Shown here piece by piece: positions 32,905 to 45,600 of a stretch of DNA of 64,000 bases (positions within the stretch are counted from its first letter, which is position 1; the number at the start of each line of letters is the position of its first letter). The translations under genes were made by a program, and so were the position numbers. Below the pieces are notes generated by a model, which worked only from the letters and a program-made list of their open reading frames with translations, was not told the origin of the DNA and did no database searches. The stretch is from Neolentinus lepideus HHB14362 ss-1 (taxonomy: Eukaryota; Basidiomycota; Agaricomycetes; Gloeophyllales; Gloeophyllaceae), in the NCBI GenBank assembly GCA_001632425.1, contig KV425629.1:41216-105215 (forward strand), in the 5' to 3' direction.

Positions 32905-33894
32905 CCTATATATGGTTCTTGAACGGAGTCGTCCTGGCGGAAGAGTTGGTTGGCTGTCTAAGAACATCAGGCTCTCACTGGTCTCGCTCTTTCCTTCAGT
33001 CCCTTCGCATTGGTAATGGTAACCTGACTCGGGCATTACCTCTTCCTCGTTAATCCAATCTATGATGCATGCTGCATCAATTGAGTAGATTGCCAGGCCA
33101 CCGTCTTTCAGGATACCTGTACGTCACTAGTCATAAATGCGGAGCCGGTCAGGTATGCATCGCCGATGCCCTAGGGCAGCATGGATACTGTTCGTCGGCA
33201 ACGGTCATCCTGTACGCCCTCATTTGAAGCTTCCTGCTCCGACACCTGAGTCTAGAGAGCCGTCTGCCGGACAGGAATTGGTGTACGATTCTATTTCGGA
33301 TCCCTCCAAGATCCCTCCGTTGATAGTCATCCTTTGGTCGTCAATGTGCTCCTTGACGCCATATGGGAGTTGAAAGCATTGACCAACTCCGAAGGCCCAC
33401 TGTACCGAGTATCTATGTATTCTTGTGCGTCATTTTAATTGTGACCTCCACCCCATGTGCAATGGTGTAATGGATGCATGCGCATGGGATTGTGAAGAGT
33501 GTACAGGAGACTAGTCGACATTCTAAGGTGTTTTGTTACCTATCTGAACGGTTAACGAGCAGTGTCTCACCAGTAATAGTATATCGTGAGTAGAACGGTG
33601 AAATGCGGTACTGTATATATACCGCGGTTAACTGATTGCAGCGGGGTAACTTAAACGACGGCACTGGCAGCTACCACCTCTCATGCTCATCCTAGATCCG
33701 TGCCGAGGAATTTCCTCATAGCTCTGTCTTATTAAACCACAGTCCACTAAACTCGACAGTCTGACCCTCCCGTGCTCGAGCTTGAATCGAGAATAGCTTC
33801 CGAGAGCGCCTGAACCGCCGAGTCCGAGAGCCGAGTCTCTATCGGCCATCGTTACCCCGCATTCAGATCCTGAAGATCGTTGAAAGCAGCCATA
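32905..33894. other. Intergenic between RTA1 copy B and YVH1
   Basis: About 990 bp. A short open stretch near 33,150-33,380 (GQELVYDSISDPSKI, later LLDAIWELKALTNSEGP in another frame) may be a gene fossil, but no splice chain supports it. The right end contains the YVH1 promoter. Confidence 0.35.
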
Positions 33895-36016
33895 ATGACC
33901 ATGGACGAAGTGATGCCCGGCCTGTGGGTAGGCGATCTGAGCAGTGCACTTGACGCAGGAACGTTGAGGGAGAAGAGTATCGGGAGTGTACTCTCTGCGA
34001 TGAGGGGCAGAGTATCTATCCATCCCGTACGCCCAATCCGCTCGTTTACCAACGGTTTTGATCAAACGACGGAAATTTAGACGTTTATCAGACATCAGAT
34101 CAACTTGGATGACCAGGAAGATGCGGATGTGCTCACGTATCTCGTCCCCGCAATCTCTTTCATTCAAGGGGAGCTGGACAAGGGACGAGGAGTGCTGATA
34201 CACTGTCAGGCCGGATTAAGTGCGTCATGTCTCCTTTTACGCGGTCTGTCGTTGATTCTGTGATTCGTGATCGGACAGGTCGTAGCGCTACGATTGCAGC
34301 GGCATACTTGATGTATGCTAGAAACATGGACCCTGCAGCTGCACTCGATCTCATCCGCAAAGTACGCCCAAATATTCAGTACGTCGCTCTGTGTCGAACT
34401 GCGTCCAGCTGATTTTACATGCGCCCACCGTAGACCAAACGTTGGCTTCCTGCAACAACTCGACATATTCTACAAGGCATCCTTTAAAGTCTCCCGGCGC
34501 GATAAGTCCACGCGCATGTTCTATCTCGAGCGTGCTGTCGCAGAGATGATGAGTACGTCCCTCACCTCAACCCCTACAATCCATTCCCTTATGACCATTA
34601 TGCAGACGGCGACGGCGAGATTGAAACTGAAATGTTTGCCCGGTACCCGCCCACCCCCTCCGACTCTGTTCCACCCACACCTGGAGGACTGCACCGTCGC
34701 ATTCGTTGCAAGATGTGCCGCACCGAGCTCGCGCGCAGAGAGCACATGATGGATCACGGCCAAATTGGCCCAGCCACGCCCGCCGTTCCGATGGGTTTGT
34801 CTCCCGCAAACTCGAGACGATCGTCGATGGCCGAGCAGCCACGAATGGGAGGGAGACGTGGGTCGGGGAATTTGACCGACAGACGACCGTCGGCGAGCGC
34901 GACCGTGCCCCGGAGGCCGAGTGGACTCGCAAATGATCTGTCGATGGCGTTGCTGAGGGGTGGGCTATCGATGACGTCGACTACAGACACGCATAACATC
35001 GATGTCTTCGAGGACGACAGCGGCGACGAGGAAGCAGAGCCGGAATCTTCAGGAACGCACACCCAACCTTCGGACGCGATGACTGTGCTCCCGAGGTCGC
35101 GCTCGGGTTCAATGGCGGCGCTGCACCCGAAGAGACTCGCGCACCTCATTTCGGACAGCGTGGCAGTCGGCAGGGGTATGTCGGACTCTCTCAGCATGAC
35201 TGCTGCTCAGGAGGGTGCGGCTACGCTTCCCACTCCTCCCCGCTCACAGGCTCGGTCTCGCAGGAGCTCGGCAAACGTACCGGAGGGTACGACGAGGAGT
35301 TTGTCGGACTCGCTGAGCATGACGACGCTGGCGAACGGCGAGGAGGACGAGGAGAGTATGAGCGATACTGCACCTATGCCGGTGCCGATCTCGAGGCGGG
35401 AAAGTTCATCGATGGCGAAGAAGCCGACGCTCCCTCTGATCACGGAAAACCAGCCGCTGCCGCCTTCTACTGTAACCTCCCCGACGGATCCGAATGGGAA
35501 GATGCTTAGCGAGTCGCCTGCGACGGACCCCGACTCTGCGAAGAGTGCGAAGCCTCCACCACTCTCGCATGGCTCGGATCTGGCAGCGCAGTTGTTCGCG
35601 AACCCGAAGCTCGCGGCGCTGAGGTCGCCGATGGCTATGACACCCATACAGCAGGCACCTGCAAGGCCGATTCAGGCTGTGCCAGCTCCCATTCTGATCA
35701 ATTCCAAGTGCTCGGGTTACTTCCTAGAACCTGTGAGTTCGCAGCCGCTGAGACGATGTATACTGACGATTAAGAGCATTCATTAGATGAAGTGGATGGA
35801 GCCGTTCCTGGAACAGGGCCAGCTTGCTGGCAAGATCGTCTGCCCCAACAAGAAATGTGGTGCTAAGCTGGGTAACTACGATTGGGCGGGCGTGTGTTGC
35901 AGCTGCAAGGAGTGGGTCACTCCCGTGAGCTCTTACTATATGAATTCAGGCACGTCAACTGACGTTATTATTAGGGATTTTGCATCCATAGGTCAAAGGT
36001 CGACGAAGTCGTGTAA
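33895..36016 (+). CDS. YVH1: Dual-specificity phosphatase Yvh1/DUSP12 type
   Basis: Seven exons: 33895-34026, 34081-34219, 34279-34378, 34434-34552, 34606-35732, 35787-35924, 35975-36016, giving 598 residues. The catalytic P-loop HCQAGLSRS (His85, Cys86, Arg92) is completed across an intron; Asp in INLDD is the likely general acid. The Yvh1 zinc region is split: IRCKMCRTELARREHMMDH near residue 190, and KCSGYFLEPMKWMEPFL, then CPNKKCGAKLGNYDWAG, then CCSCKEWVTPGFCIHRSKVD at the end. In yeast Yvh1 the zinc part, not catalysis, releases Mrt4 during 60S ribosome maturation. About 300 residues of Ser-rich, probably disordered sequence separate the two zinc segments; the usual family length is about 350. 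Convergent with RTA1 copy C. Confidence 0.93.
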
Positions 36017-36330
36017 AGGAATGGTCATGTTTTCTTGTAGCAGTATAAACGCAAATACCTTGGAGCTCTGTATCAGTACCGGTCTTGCAAGCATGAATCA
36101 TCGTCTCCTCTCGAGTCTCTACGCACGTACATCACAACCAACTCAACGCTCCTGTATAACTACATCTCAGCATCAAGTCCGGTGTATTCATACTCGATTA
36201 CATCTGTGTCTAAATAAATTATAGTGTCCGTGCCACAGCGGTAGATGTAGTGCAACGATCGTGATGAAAGATAATCCCTGCCAATACATCTAAGAAGACC
36301 CTATAACTCTAGTGAATGGACAGGCCTGGT

Positions 36331-37747
36331 CTATGCTTTCCCCATGAAGGACTGCGTTGGGCGTAGCAGGAATCCTGGGTGTAACACGTTCAGCGTGAAC
36401 ATGGCTAGGAACACCATGGTCCCGTCCAGGACATCTACGTTTCCGTGGCGTGCTCAGCTCTCGGAGGGGGTCAAAGGAACGATGACACGCACTGAAGTAG
36501 ACCTGGGTTCCGATAACGCGTCCATTCCATCCGTCTGCCAACTCGATAGTCCGATAGATGGATCTGTCATCCAAATTTAATCTGAGGCGAACCGCTACTG
36601 AGGTGATCGACGTACCGAATAAAGAGGAGAAGTGTGATGAAGCACGCGCCGAAGATCAGTAGCTTCAGCCTCCTGTCCATGAGACCTCTAGGTCCATTAG
36701 CAGTCCACTCGTTCAACTGAGGACTGTCGCCGCTGTCTTGTGACTGGTACACAGACGTGCGAATAGGGCGGTCGGTGTTATACCGCATGAAGTACTCGGC
36801 GACGAGTAGCATGAAGATAGATACGACAGCTGGTAACACAAGTGGGAGTGAGGTCTTGGGCAGGCTCGTGACATACAGGTACTCACCCAGTTGAAAGCAA
36901 ATACCAGCCAGCATGATGTGTACACCCTTGGTGCTGATAAGTCAGCAATTCACAGCTTCCACTAGATTGATGGTGGAACAAACCGATTTGATAGTACTTT
37001 CTTTGGTTCCTGAAGCAAGACCGCCCCCGAATGCTTGAAGTATAAGAGCAACGACGTCCTATTGAAGATTTAGGCGTAGAAGGATCTCAATACACAAATG
37101 GAACTTACAGAAGTGCAGAAGAGAATCGTATCTGTGCGAGCAGTGAGATGAGCACTCGAAGGATCGGTGTGGTTATATAATAGGACTTACACATGCGGGG
37201 ATTGAGGCGGCTGTATTGAGGACCCAGTCGCAGTATAATCCTTCCAAAGATGACGAAAATCGCCGCCAGAAAAGGTGTAGGGGCAATGATCGTGGCACAC
37301 AGCCTTTGCAGAGAATGAGTCTGAACGAAGTGCTGTAAGATGAGTAATGTCAACGCTTACTGCATGACAAAAGGCGTGTTGAGGGGGATATTCAATGTCG
37401 ACCATAATCGGCCGCTCCATCCAATGATCTCACCGCATATCGCCAATACAACTGTGGGGAATAAGAACCAGTCGCGGAAAATAAGCGCCTCGCCGATGTG
37501 TACGACTGCGTCCTAGAATTCAGCTAGATGCTCGTGGAATTCGGTGATACTGGCACTCGCCTCCTGTGATACTAAATAGAACGATGAACAATATTACGAC
37601 CCATTGGGTCGGGATATAATGGTAGGGCGACACATCCCATACTAGGTCTTTGGGGATGGACGAGCCAGTGACCGCAAGAACTAAACCCAAAGTCAGAGAA
37701 CGGTTGATTGATGTCAGTGAACTCTTGGCCGTACCTGTAGTGTTCAT
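36331..37747 (-). CDS. RTA1-like seven-helix membrane protein (copy C)
   Basis: Nine exons: 37747-37561, 37505-37361, 37303-37191, 37131-37109, 37058-36984, 36926-36887, 36829-36616, 36563-36493, 36434-36331, giving 323 residues. It is an inverted paralogue of copy B, with the same internal exon lengths. Marks are SPYHYIPTQWVVILFIVLFS, EIIGWSGRLWS, TIIAPTPFLAAIFVIFG, LGPQYSRLNPRM, ALILQAFGGGLASGT, HIMLAGICFQLG, RYNTDRPIR and IYRTIELADGWNG. Its N-terminus (about 40 residues before SPYHY) differs from copy B. The first intron (37560-37506) starts with GC (GCGAGT), required to read GVVHIGEA in frame. The intron that is GC-AG in copy B is an ordinary GT-AG intron here (36615-36564). The transported substrate is unknown. 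Confidence 0.87.
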
Positions 37748-39561
37748 TTTGACTGCAGGGCTCTTTCGATGGAGCCATGAAGAGTTCTCCTAGGGATTTA
37801 ACTATGTTTCCATCTCCTGCGGGACACTAGCACATAGCATTCCGCAGGTAACCTGCGCATCCTTGAATTGTATTAGCCGACATATCGCGCAGCGTGCGCA
37901 GTACCATCACGGAGACAAAGACCCGCCGTGTCTACAGTATTTCTCTAGCGAGATGTTTAGATTGCGACACCGGGAGGAAGTCGAACCGTTCTTAGTCAAC
38001 TACAGAGAGTCAGCGCGACTCCGCAACGTGACACTGCAGACTGGTAGTACGTGCAGTCACGCTGGTTGGGGAGGTCACGGAGGTATCAGTGGATGCAGAA
38101 GGTACGTGGACAGGGGTCGCGCCACCCGCAAGACCGTTGCCACAAGTTGCTGGCGTGGCGGTCACTACAAAAGCAGTACATGAAAATATCACTAAGAGAG
38201 ACTGCAGAGGACCGCAGCGTGGCGCTGCAGTTAAGTAGCGTGACACTCTGGATACCCAGAGCCAGTGGTACTGCGCCAATACTAGTGCAACTAGATATGA
38301 GATTCGATCCGATCTGATAGACTTCTTCAAGCATCGTGGGGTAGGCTCACCTTCGACCGCAGGATGTATAGTTTAATCTTACTCCCGGAGATTATGCTAT
38401 GTGGGGCTGTGCAAGAACTTAGCAAGGAGATAGCAGAAAGAAGTTTCGTGCCTGACATCGCCTCAACGACTGATGTTAATATTGGACGCGCGTACTTCGT
38501 GGTCGTAATGTCTAAACACCGCTTCGAAGATTGCTAGACATAAACCCATTCTTCTTATCCAGATATCGGGCAATCAAGCACTGCAGACGGCTGGAAAGGG
38601 CCAAGCTGTAGCGGACCCTGCGTGCGACTTGGTTGATTTGGCGGTCATGCAAGGTAGAGATGCAGGAACTATACCGTATCGACTACTCCATCTCGACCAG
38701 CACCAACCCTGAGGCCTGAGGCATGATCCTAGGAGCTCGGAGCATTTGCACTGCGAACCGTCTAAAAGTCAGCACAGAGCCATAAACCTGCACCAACACG
38801 CTTCGCCTCGTACTTCTTGTTTACCTGAAACGGGCCATTTGTCCGGTGATATAAGTATATCCCGCTACATGCTTCCGAGAGCATACCTCCGAGAGCGCTG
38901 TTCGTAGGAGTTTAGTGAGATAGCTCACACCAAATTTGAGTCGGGAACTCGAGAGAACTCTGTCCTATCGGAGATCCAAACCCCCTTTGTACGCCACTCC
39001 GTGTTAGGCGGCCTAACACGTATAGTACAGGCCGTGGGAAAGATGTCGCGATCAAAAGTGGTAGATGCAGCAATACTTATTTACATCTTGTCAAAGGCGA
39101 TGCGACAAAGCGTTCAGGATAGATCCATGCTAGCATTAGCAACGCCACAACAATGAATGTAGCAGTCTAGAGAGCACGATATACTGATCTAGTTTCCGAC
39201 TAGCATATACAGTATCATTTCGACCAAATTCTAACTGCAGTCTGTCAGAGTGTAGTACAAATGAGGTGGCCACACCCTTCTCAGCAGCAGCAGCAAGGTA
39301 TGGTAATCCAAGTTGCTGAGGACCAATTTTAGAAGCTCTGTAGGCAAGGAAAGTAATCTGCTAGAGACTTATGCCGACTGCCCTCTTACCATACAAAGAA
39401 GGAGGCAATTGCGGTGCCTTGGGAGACTACTAGAGACTGCCATAAGGCTACTCAACAAAGGAGAGTATCTCTGAACTCGGCTTGTGCCGGACTCACGCGG
39501 GCGCGCATGGTTTCCCACACACATCATCTCTTGATTTCAACATAGTAGTTGAATACACGCC
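37748..39561. other. Intergenic, no gene recognised
   Basis: About 1.8 kb. An open stretch without ATG lies near 38,045-38,235 (VTLVGEVTEVSVDAEGTWTG and on), too short to assign. A perfect inverted repeat of 9-bp arms with a 3-nt loop (CGTGTTAGG/CCTAACACG) lies at 39000-39020. The right end is the promoter of the J-protein gene. Confidence 0.4.
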
Positions 39562-40919
39562 ATGGCTCCCTCAGCCGAGGAGGAGATTGACCCGTATGAG
39601 CTAGTGGGAGTTACAGCTGAAGCAACGGAGGCGGAAATACGAAAGGCGTATCGCCAGAAGTCCCTGAAAGTCCATCCGGATCGGGTGAGTATTCGATAGC
39701 TCAACTGCGAGTTACAGTTCAGCTAATTAGGTTGAATTGGTGGACGATTCCATAGAATCCTGACCTACCGGATGCAGGTGGGTAGGCATAACCGTCTTCA
39801 CACATTCTCGTTAATCAGTAGTCCACCCGTCCAGCGAAGAAATTCCATGAACTCACTCAGGCCTACGAGCTCCTCCTCGACCCACTTCGTCGGATGGCTA
39901 TTGACGCGAAACTGCGCCTTAAAGCCGCCAGGAAGGAGCGCTATGCCGCTTACGATAGCAAACGCAAGGCGATGGTCGAGGACCTCGAGGAGCGGGAGAG
40001 GGCCTTCAAGAAGGCTCGAGTGGAGAAAGAGCAGGAGGAGATTCAGCGGTGGAGGGAGAATGAGAGGATCATGGATGAAGGGCGACGGATGAGGGAGGAG
40101 CGCATGAAGGACGCGGAGCTGAGGGACCAAGAGGTGCGGGAGAGGGCTCGGTCGGAGAAGGAGGCTGCGGATGGAGAGGCACCGCCGGCATTAGGTATAT
40201 ATTGTGCGCTCCTTAATTTCGAACAAACCCCAATATTTTCCAGGTTCCCTGGACACAACTGTGAAACTCAAATATCCTCTCTCAAAGCACCCAACCCTTA
40301 CTACCCCGGATGCCCTTTCCGCACTCCTCAGCCCGTTCGGACCCACGGATGCCGCCTCCGTCGTGCTGTCCATGAAACCATCCAAGAAGCACCCCGACAA
40401 GCCACCGAAATTCGCCACCGCCTTGGTGCCGTTCAAACAAATAGGCGACGCATTCGGCGCGGTTTGTGCAAGTGGAAGAAAGGAGAGAGGGTTGGGAGAC
40501 GTGGAAGTTACATGGGCAGAAGGACGTGAGCCGGAGATTCTGGGGTGGTTGAAGAAGATGGGTAAACTAGGCGGTGCGGGTGACAAAAAGGGTCAGACTG
40601 AAAGGAGCGACAGTTCGGCTCCCGTTGCAGACAATATCGCGAATGCAGCAAATCCACAAGAACGACCTGCTGCGAGTCCCTCTGCACCGTTCTCGACGTT
40701 CCCTTCTTCATTCGTGAGTTTCGGCCCTATCCAACAAGAAAAACTAACACTAATCCCCCCGATGACATTCAGCCTGATTCATTTCAAGCTACATCACAAC
40801 CTCCCAAAGCACTGGATGTCCCAGCTTTGGATTTTGAGTCGATCACACTGATGCGAATGCGACAAGCGGAGAGAGACAGGTTGGAAAGAGAAATACGCGA
40901 GCAGGAGGCAAATGAATAA
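39562..40919 (+). CDS. J-domain protein of the DNAJC17/Cwf23 type
   Basis: Five exons: 39562-39684, 39756-39777, 39835-40194, 40244-40713, 40773-40919, giving 373 residues. An N-terminal J domain begins DPYELVGVTAEATEAEIRKAYRQKSLKVHPDR with the HPD triplet at residues 38-40 and continues KKFHELTQAYELLLDPLRR. A long charged coiled coil follows (about residues 75-165), then an RRM-like fold (TVKLKYP, VVLSMKPSKKHPDKPPKFATALVPFKQIGDAF). A C-terminal ESITLMRMRQAERDRLE helix is typical of DNAJC17. Members associate with the spliceosome; yeast Cwc23 acts in intron-lariat spliceosome disassembly. The 22-nt second exon completes the J domain (NPDLPDA) in phase. Confidence 0.88.
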
Positions 40920-41758
40920 ACATCATGGCATGTGTATACGGCTCTTGGTGCATTCCTGCATCTATGCTTACACAGGGTCGCCGAATTTCAGTCTATATGC
41001 TGGTTTTATCCTTGCCTTAACCGTCCTGGATTTCCGCCACCGGTCTTAGGAGCAAATGTAAAGACCCATTTATGCGATGCAGGAGAGACTGTTTCCTCGC
41101 CCCACTTCAGTTTGAGGTGCTGAGCGATCTTCCACTTTTTCCTATCTGCGGGCGATTAGTGGGCTTCGGCGCAGGGCTGACTCTCTCAATTACCTGCTCT
41201 GAGGCTATACGTGGGCCCATCGATCTCGATCGAGAGCGGACTTGACAAAGACGGCGACAGGGAAGCGACAAGGCGGAGAATTAATCCCTTTGGGTGCGGC
41301 ATAAGGACAGGTGTCCTAGAGCATTGGATGACTTACACTGATCTCGTCCTGAGCGAGGTAGAAAGCCGCAAGGGTTTCAACTGTCGTGTCTCTGTGGATG
41401 TGTATGTGTGAATCCGCGAGTTGACTAGTCGATATCGGCGAAAAGCAACAAGACGATGTGTGGACTTGCCTTGCAGGTCTAATGTATACTTGGACTACAG
41501 TGCCGGTTTGAAAGTCTGAGGACGGCAGGAAAAGGAGGGTGGTTTGATTTAGTGGCACAAGGATAGGTGAGGACATGGATGTTCGAAATCATGGTGTTTG
41601 TTCCTACGGGATTAAACTTTATACGTATGGCAGAATCTTCCTTGTTACCTACGGTACTATCCGAGTGTTGACGGCGGATCGTCGACTTACGATGTGGCGT
41701 GAGAATACCTACTCTCGACTCCAAACTCTCTTATGGCTGATACCTTCTGCTAGTCACC
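40920..41758. other. Intergenic, no gene recognised
   Basis: About 840 bp downstream of the J-protein gene. Short open frames on both strands have no family features and no splice chain. From here rightward CpG content falls and pseudogenes begin. Confidence 0.35.
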
Positions 41759-42690
41759 ATGCTCTCGTCTGACCTCCGATTTCTCCCCAACGACAATCTA
41801 CCGCCTCAGGACCACATTGCCACATTGTAGCCATGTGCTGAGAGGCCGGAGACTCAGAGCTCCGAAGAATTCCCTTGTCCCCTCATTGCCTGAGTCAAGT
41901 ATGGCCGGAACATCACTATCGACCAGGAGTTGACCCCAGGCTGGGTTGCGAAGAAGCTTAACACCAAGCCTGAGACCACTGTGAGGGTCTCTCAGGTCCA
42001 TGCCTATTTCTCGACCACCTCCATCACCTGGACCATACCCTGGTCCACTGGGTACATTGTTATGGAGTACATTAACGCCCTCGACTGCACCTTCAAAGAC
42101 TTCAGGCTTGTCGCATAGGCTGTCCAGATGCTTATCAGCATGCGAGGTCTAAGCTCTGCGCCCAGACGTGTCGGCAGAGGTCCTGTCATACACAACTTCA
42201 TCGTCGATGACAAGACATCTCCTTCCATATATGAGACGGCGAGTGAGCTACAGAGTCACATAAATGGTGTGAACAAGTGCTAATTTTTTACTAGGCCCAG
42301 ATGACTTACGACCATGGTAGATCCTCAGGGCTATGCCAGACAGTAGGCGTGTTAACTTGCTGTCTGATGTCAATGATGGCTTTTTCGTGTGCCCTTGTGA
42401 TGTGCACCTCGGAAATCACAAGAAGCTTCCAGACAATACCATAGTTGCCATTGACTTTCATGCCTCGTGCGTCTTGCCTCCCTAATTCTTCGCCGGAGGT
42501 GGTGTATTGATGTACATAGGGACGTGACAAGACGGCTAGCCAGTGTGCCCAAAGTTCACACGGATTAGCCAGCTAGCGATGAGGAGGGAAGATCGCTTCT
42601 TCACTCGGGCGGTGGCCCGATGCATTTAGATATCTCAATCAAACAATGTCGAGGCAATGGTGTCCGTGACAAATGGGTTGCCCTCTGACA
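41759..42690 (+). pseudogene. APH/protein-kinase-like hypothetical protein, broken
   Basis: The start RFLPNDNLPPQDHIATL, then VKYGRNITI, VRVSQVHAYFS, IVMEYINALDCTF, RGLSSAPRRVGRGPVIHNF, SELQSHINGV, a VVAIDF-like VAIDFHASCVLPP and FTRAVARCI...SNNVEAM are in the order of the aminoglycoside-phosphotransferase-like proteins abundant in Agaricomycetes. The frame is broken by a TAG soon after the first 23 codons, a frame change, another TAG near 42,116 and more stops after 42,480. The HxD catalytic region is not readable. It is a fossil gene, not an antibiotic-resistance gene. Confidence 0.6.
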
Positions 42691-45600
42691 GCTTGGATGG
42701 ACAACTCCACCAAAAAGTCAATATTGACCAGAGTATAGGTGAGAAAGGTGGAGTCAGAACACAGAGAATGGTCTTGTCTGATCTTGTTATAGGTACCTTG
42801 GCCCAGGACACGGCTCATGTCATTGAAGTATCTGAAATCAATGGTGTCAGAGCCGAAGACCATACTGAATTCATGATGCTGGAAGCTTCACCTTTGCTCA
42901 ATGCGTGGCTGGAATGACTCCTTGAGAAGCACTGCATCAGTGTTTGCTTTCATTCATGGCCCACGATTCGCAGGTTAGATAAGACATGGGGTTGCAAGGC
43001 ATTCCGCCACACAGATGCGCAGGTGGTCTTGAGTAGTCGATGAGAGAGAACATTAATGCTTAATGCGAAACTCAGATGGTCCTTACCCTCTTGAATTTGG
43101 TCAGTGTCTGATTCATGATTCTCTGCCACACTTTTCAGATATCATGTTTTTTAAGGATAACATCGAGAGAAGTAGAGCCGCCCTGATACAGGAACATGGG
43201 TCAGGCATTCTCACATCTCCGACTCTGGCGGCATCCCTCTGTGCTTTCAAATCACTAGCTTCCCGCCATCATGGTGCCTGAGGCATCATAGATAGAGCAT
43301 AGCTAATTGGAAAGGCTTCCTTCGTGACCGCAGTAGACAGTGCTAATCTATCAGAAGGTTTCCTTTGAAGGGTGTGTCTGCATATTGTTCCTGTAGTGTT
43401 CCACACTGACCTGGAAATTGGAATTGCAATAGTCATGCAGAAGTGCTGACACTACCCATCTGTAGAAAGTAAGCCTTCTAACACTTCCAGTGGGTGTTTT
43501 TCTTTTTCTTCTCTTCTGGATCCAAATTTATTGTCCTGATAATGAAGATTCTACATTGGACATCACATACACAGAGCTCATCTAGTGTGGCAGATAATCA
43601 AGCAGTGCCAGGGGAATGGACACATTGCAAATGGCCTCCTGGTGAAATTTCATCACTGGGAATTGGATGGACTGTCTCCATTATCTTAGACACCTCTGCT
43701 CTCATGCTGGATGGACCACGGCGAGTTCCCTTGCTTGCATAATGAATGATAGTTGCCGACAGAGCAGAAATACATGCTGTGGATCATGTCGGGAGGACTC
43801 GTGAAGCTGCCACTGCAACAGTGAGTGTAGTAGGAGAGCATTAGAAAGGTGCAAAGGTTGTTATTGCTCTCAAGAAACAACTCAAGGGAACAGCTCTTGA
43901 GCATCCTGTAATATGAGTGCTTGAGGAGTGAGTGTCATTGTGGCGGTGATTTGCAGCTTGCAAAGCACTCTTTCACGAGTGAGCCACTGTTTCGCACTGT
44001 ACAGTTGAGATTGGGATATATGCTCACCCAGTAAATGTAATCTATACTAGGAGGGTTTCTGTCAGAATTTGTGAGATCAGATATACGAGCTCGTAATGCT
44101 CGCAGAATACAATATGGGGGCTGTAATCGTTCATGTGTGATTTGTATGTATTTACTTGTTGATACGGTATGCGATTTGGCACCCTTTGAGCAACCAAACA
44201 CTTGTTGCAAGCACCCTGAATTGCACAGTTGTATTTATTTCAACAGTTTCCTGAGCATTTTGCTCAATCAGAAAGTAGCTCGTTCAAGCCTGCTGAGCAA
44301 GGACTCAGGAACAGCACTCTTGATTGAACATACCACACCTGAGGGGGAAGTGGTGCACAAAGTCTTTGATGTCGGGACAGAATTGACATCCTGGACTCAT
44401 GCTCTTGCTGATGTGATGTAGGTACTTGCTTGAAGATGACACACCCTGCGTGCAGCTGAGTTGTCACTGGTCAGAGCCTGGGCACTGGTGTCACTCATCA
44501 AAATTGTATTAAGTATTGTACAGTACTTGGGTTTTTGTAAGATGCTCATAAGTTCCATCTTGGAAGTACTACCACTGTATTGGTGATGTCCTCGATCAAG
44601 ACCCCAATACACCCCTTATATTATGGGTCTCTTCAGCACAGATCATGGGCTATGCCAGAGATCTGCTCCTATATGAATGCACAAAACTCTGCAGCCAATT
44701 TCAAGACCACAAATATTATGTGTGCTCCAATTCATGACTATCTGCAGCACTACACATGATCACTTTGATTAAGAACCTGTTCCTGAGTCTGATCCTCAGC
44801 CACCTGGTGATCTCCTAAACCTGCCTGCCATACATGGTTGGATACAACACATCAGACAACCCGACATATGAAATTGACCTAGATACAGTTCCAAATGTTA
44901 AACCATAAGATAATATATGTGATGGAGAGGATATTGGATACTGATTTCAGACTATAAATGTTCCACCATAGATGGTAGTCAATCCCAAATATGGGAGCAG
45001 ATGTGAGTAGGAACAATAAGTTGGTTGATATTTCATATTTCACTTGCATGTATATATGGTGGTGTAGGCTAAATATGGATAATACTATGATATAACAGTT
45101 GTTAATAAAGTATACAGTGAGCATATATGTGGTAAAATATCCCAACTATGGATTAGCATATCAGCGGAGGTCGAATAATTTACCAGATTTCAACATCAAA
45201 ATTCTGTCTGGGATATAATTGATATTTCATATATAGCCTGTGATTTATATGAGGTGGCCTGCTAGCAGGCTGCCAGTGGCACAAAAGCAGCATCACTGAG
45301 CTCACCACTTATAGGAGCTGCTCCTACCTGTTGAGCAGATATGGGAGTGATTTCATTAGTTTCAGTACATATTGAGAAGGGGACAATCATTGCAAGATAA
45401 ATACAAAAAATCACATAAGACTTCATGCAGCAAGACCTAGACAACTGGAGGAGGATCAAGTATGGCAGACGAGGGTGACAGCAACATTTTATGCAACATC
45501 TCTTCCAGTCCCTTGTGGATGCAGTGAGCATGAGAGTAGTATTTACTATACAATGTACAATAGCTTTATGTGTCATAGTTGGTGCCAGACATTTTCTCAT

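Noticed and set aside
38010..38330. Opposed frames of about 100 codons
   Set aside because: Both strands are open, there is no ATG context or motif, and no exon could be linked.
41759..42690. Horizontally acquired antibiotic phosphotransferase
   Set aside because: The resemblance is to the large native APH-like family of mushrooms. The gene is broken and shows fungal sequence style.
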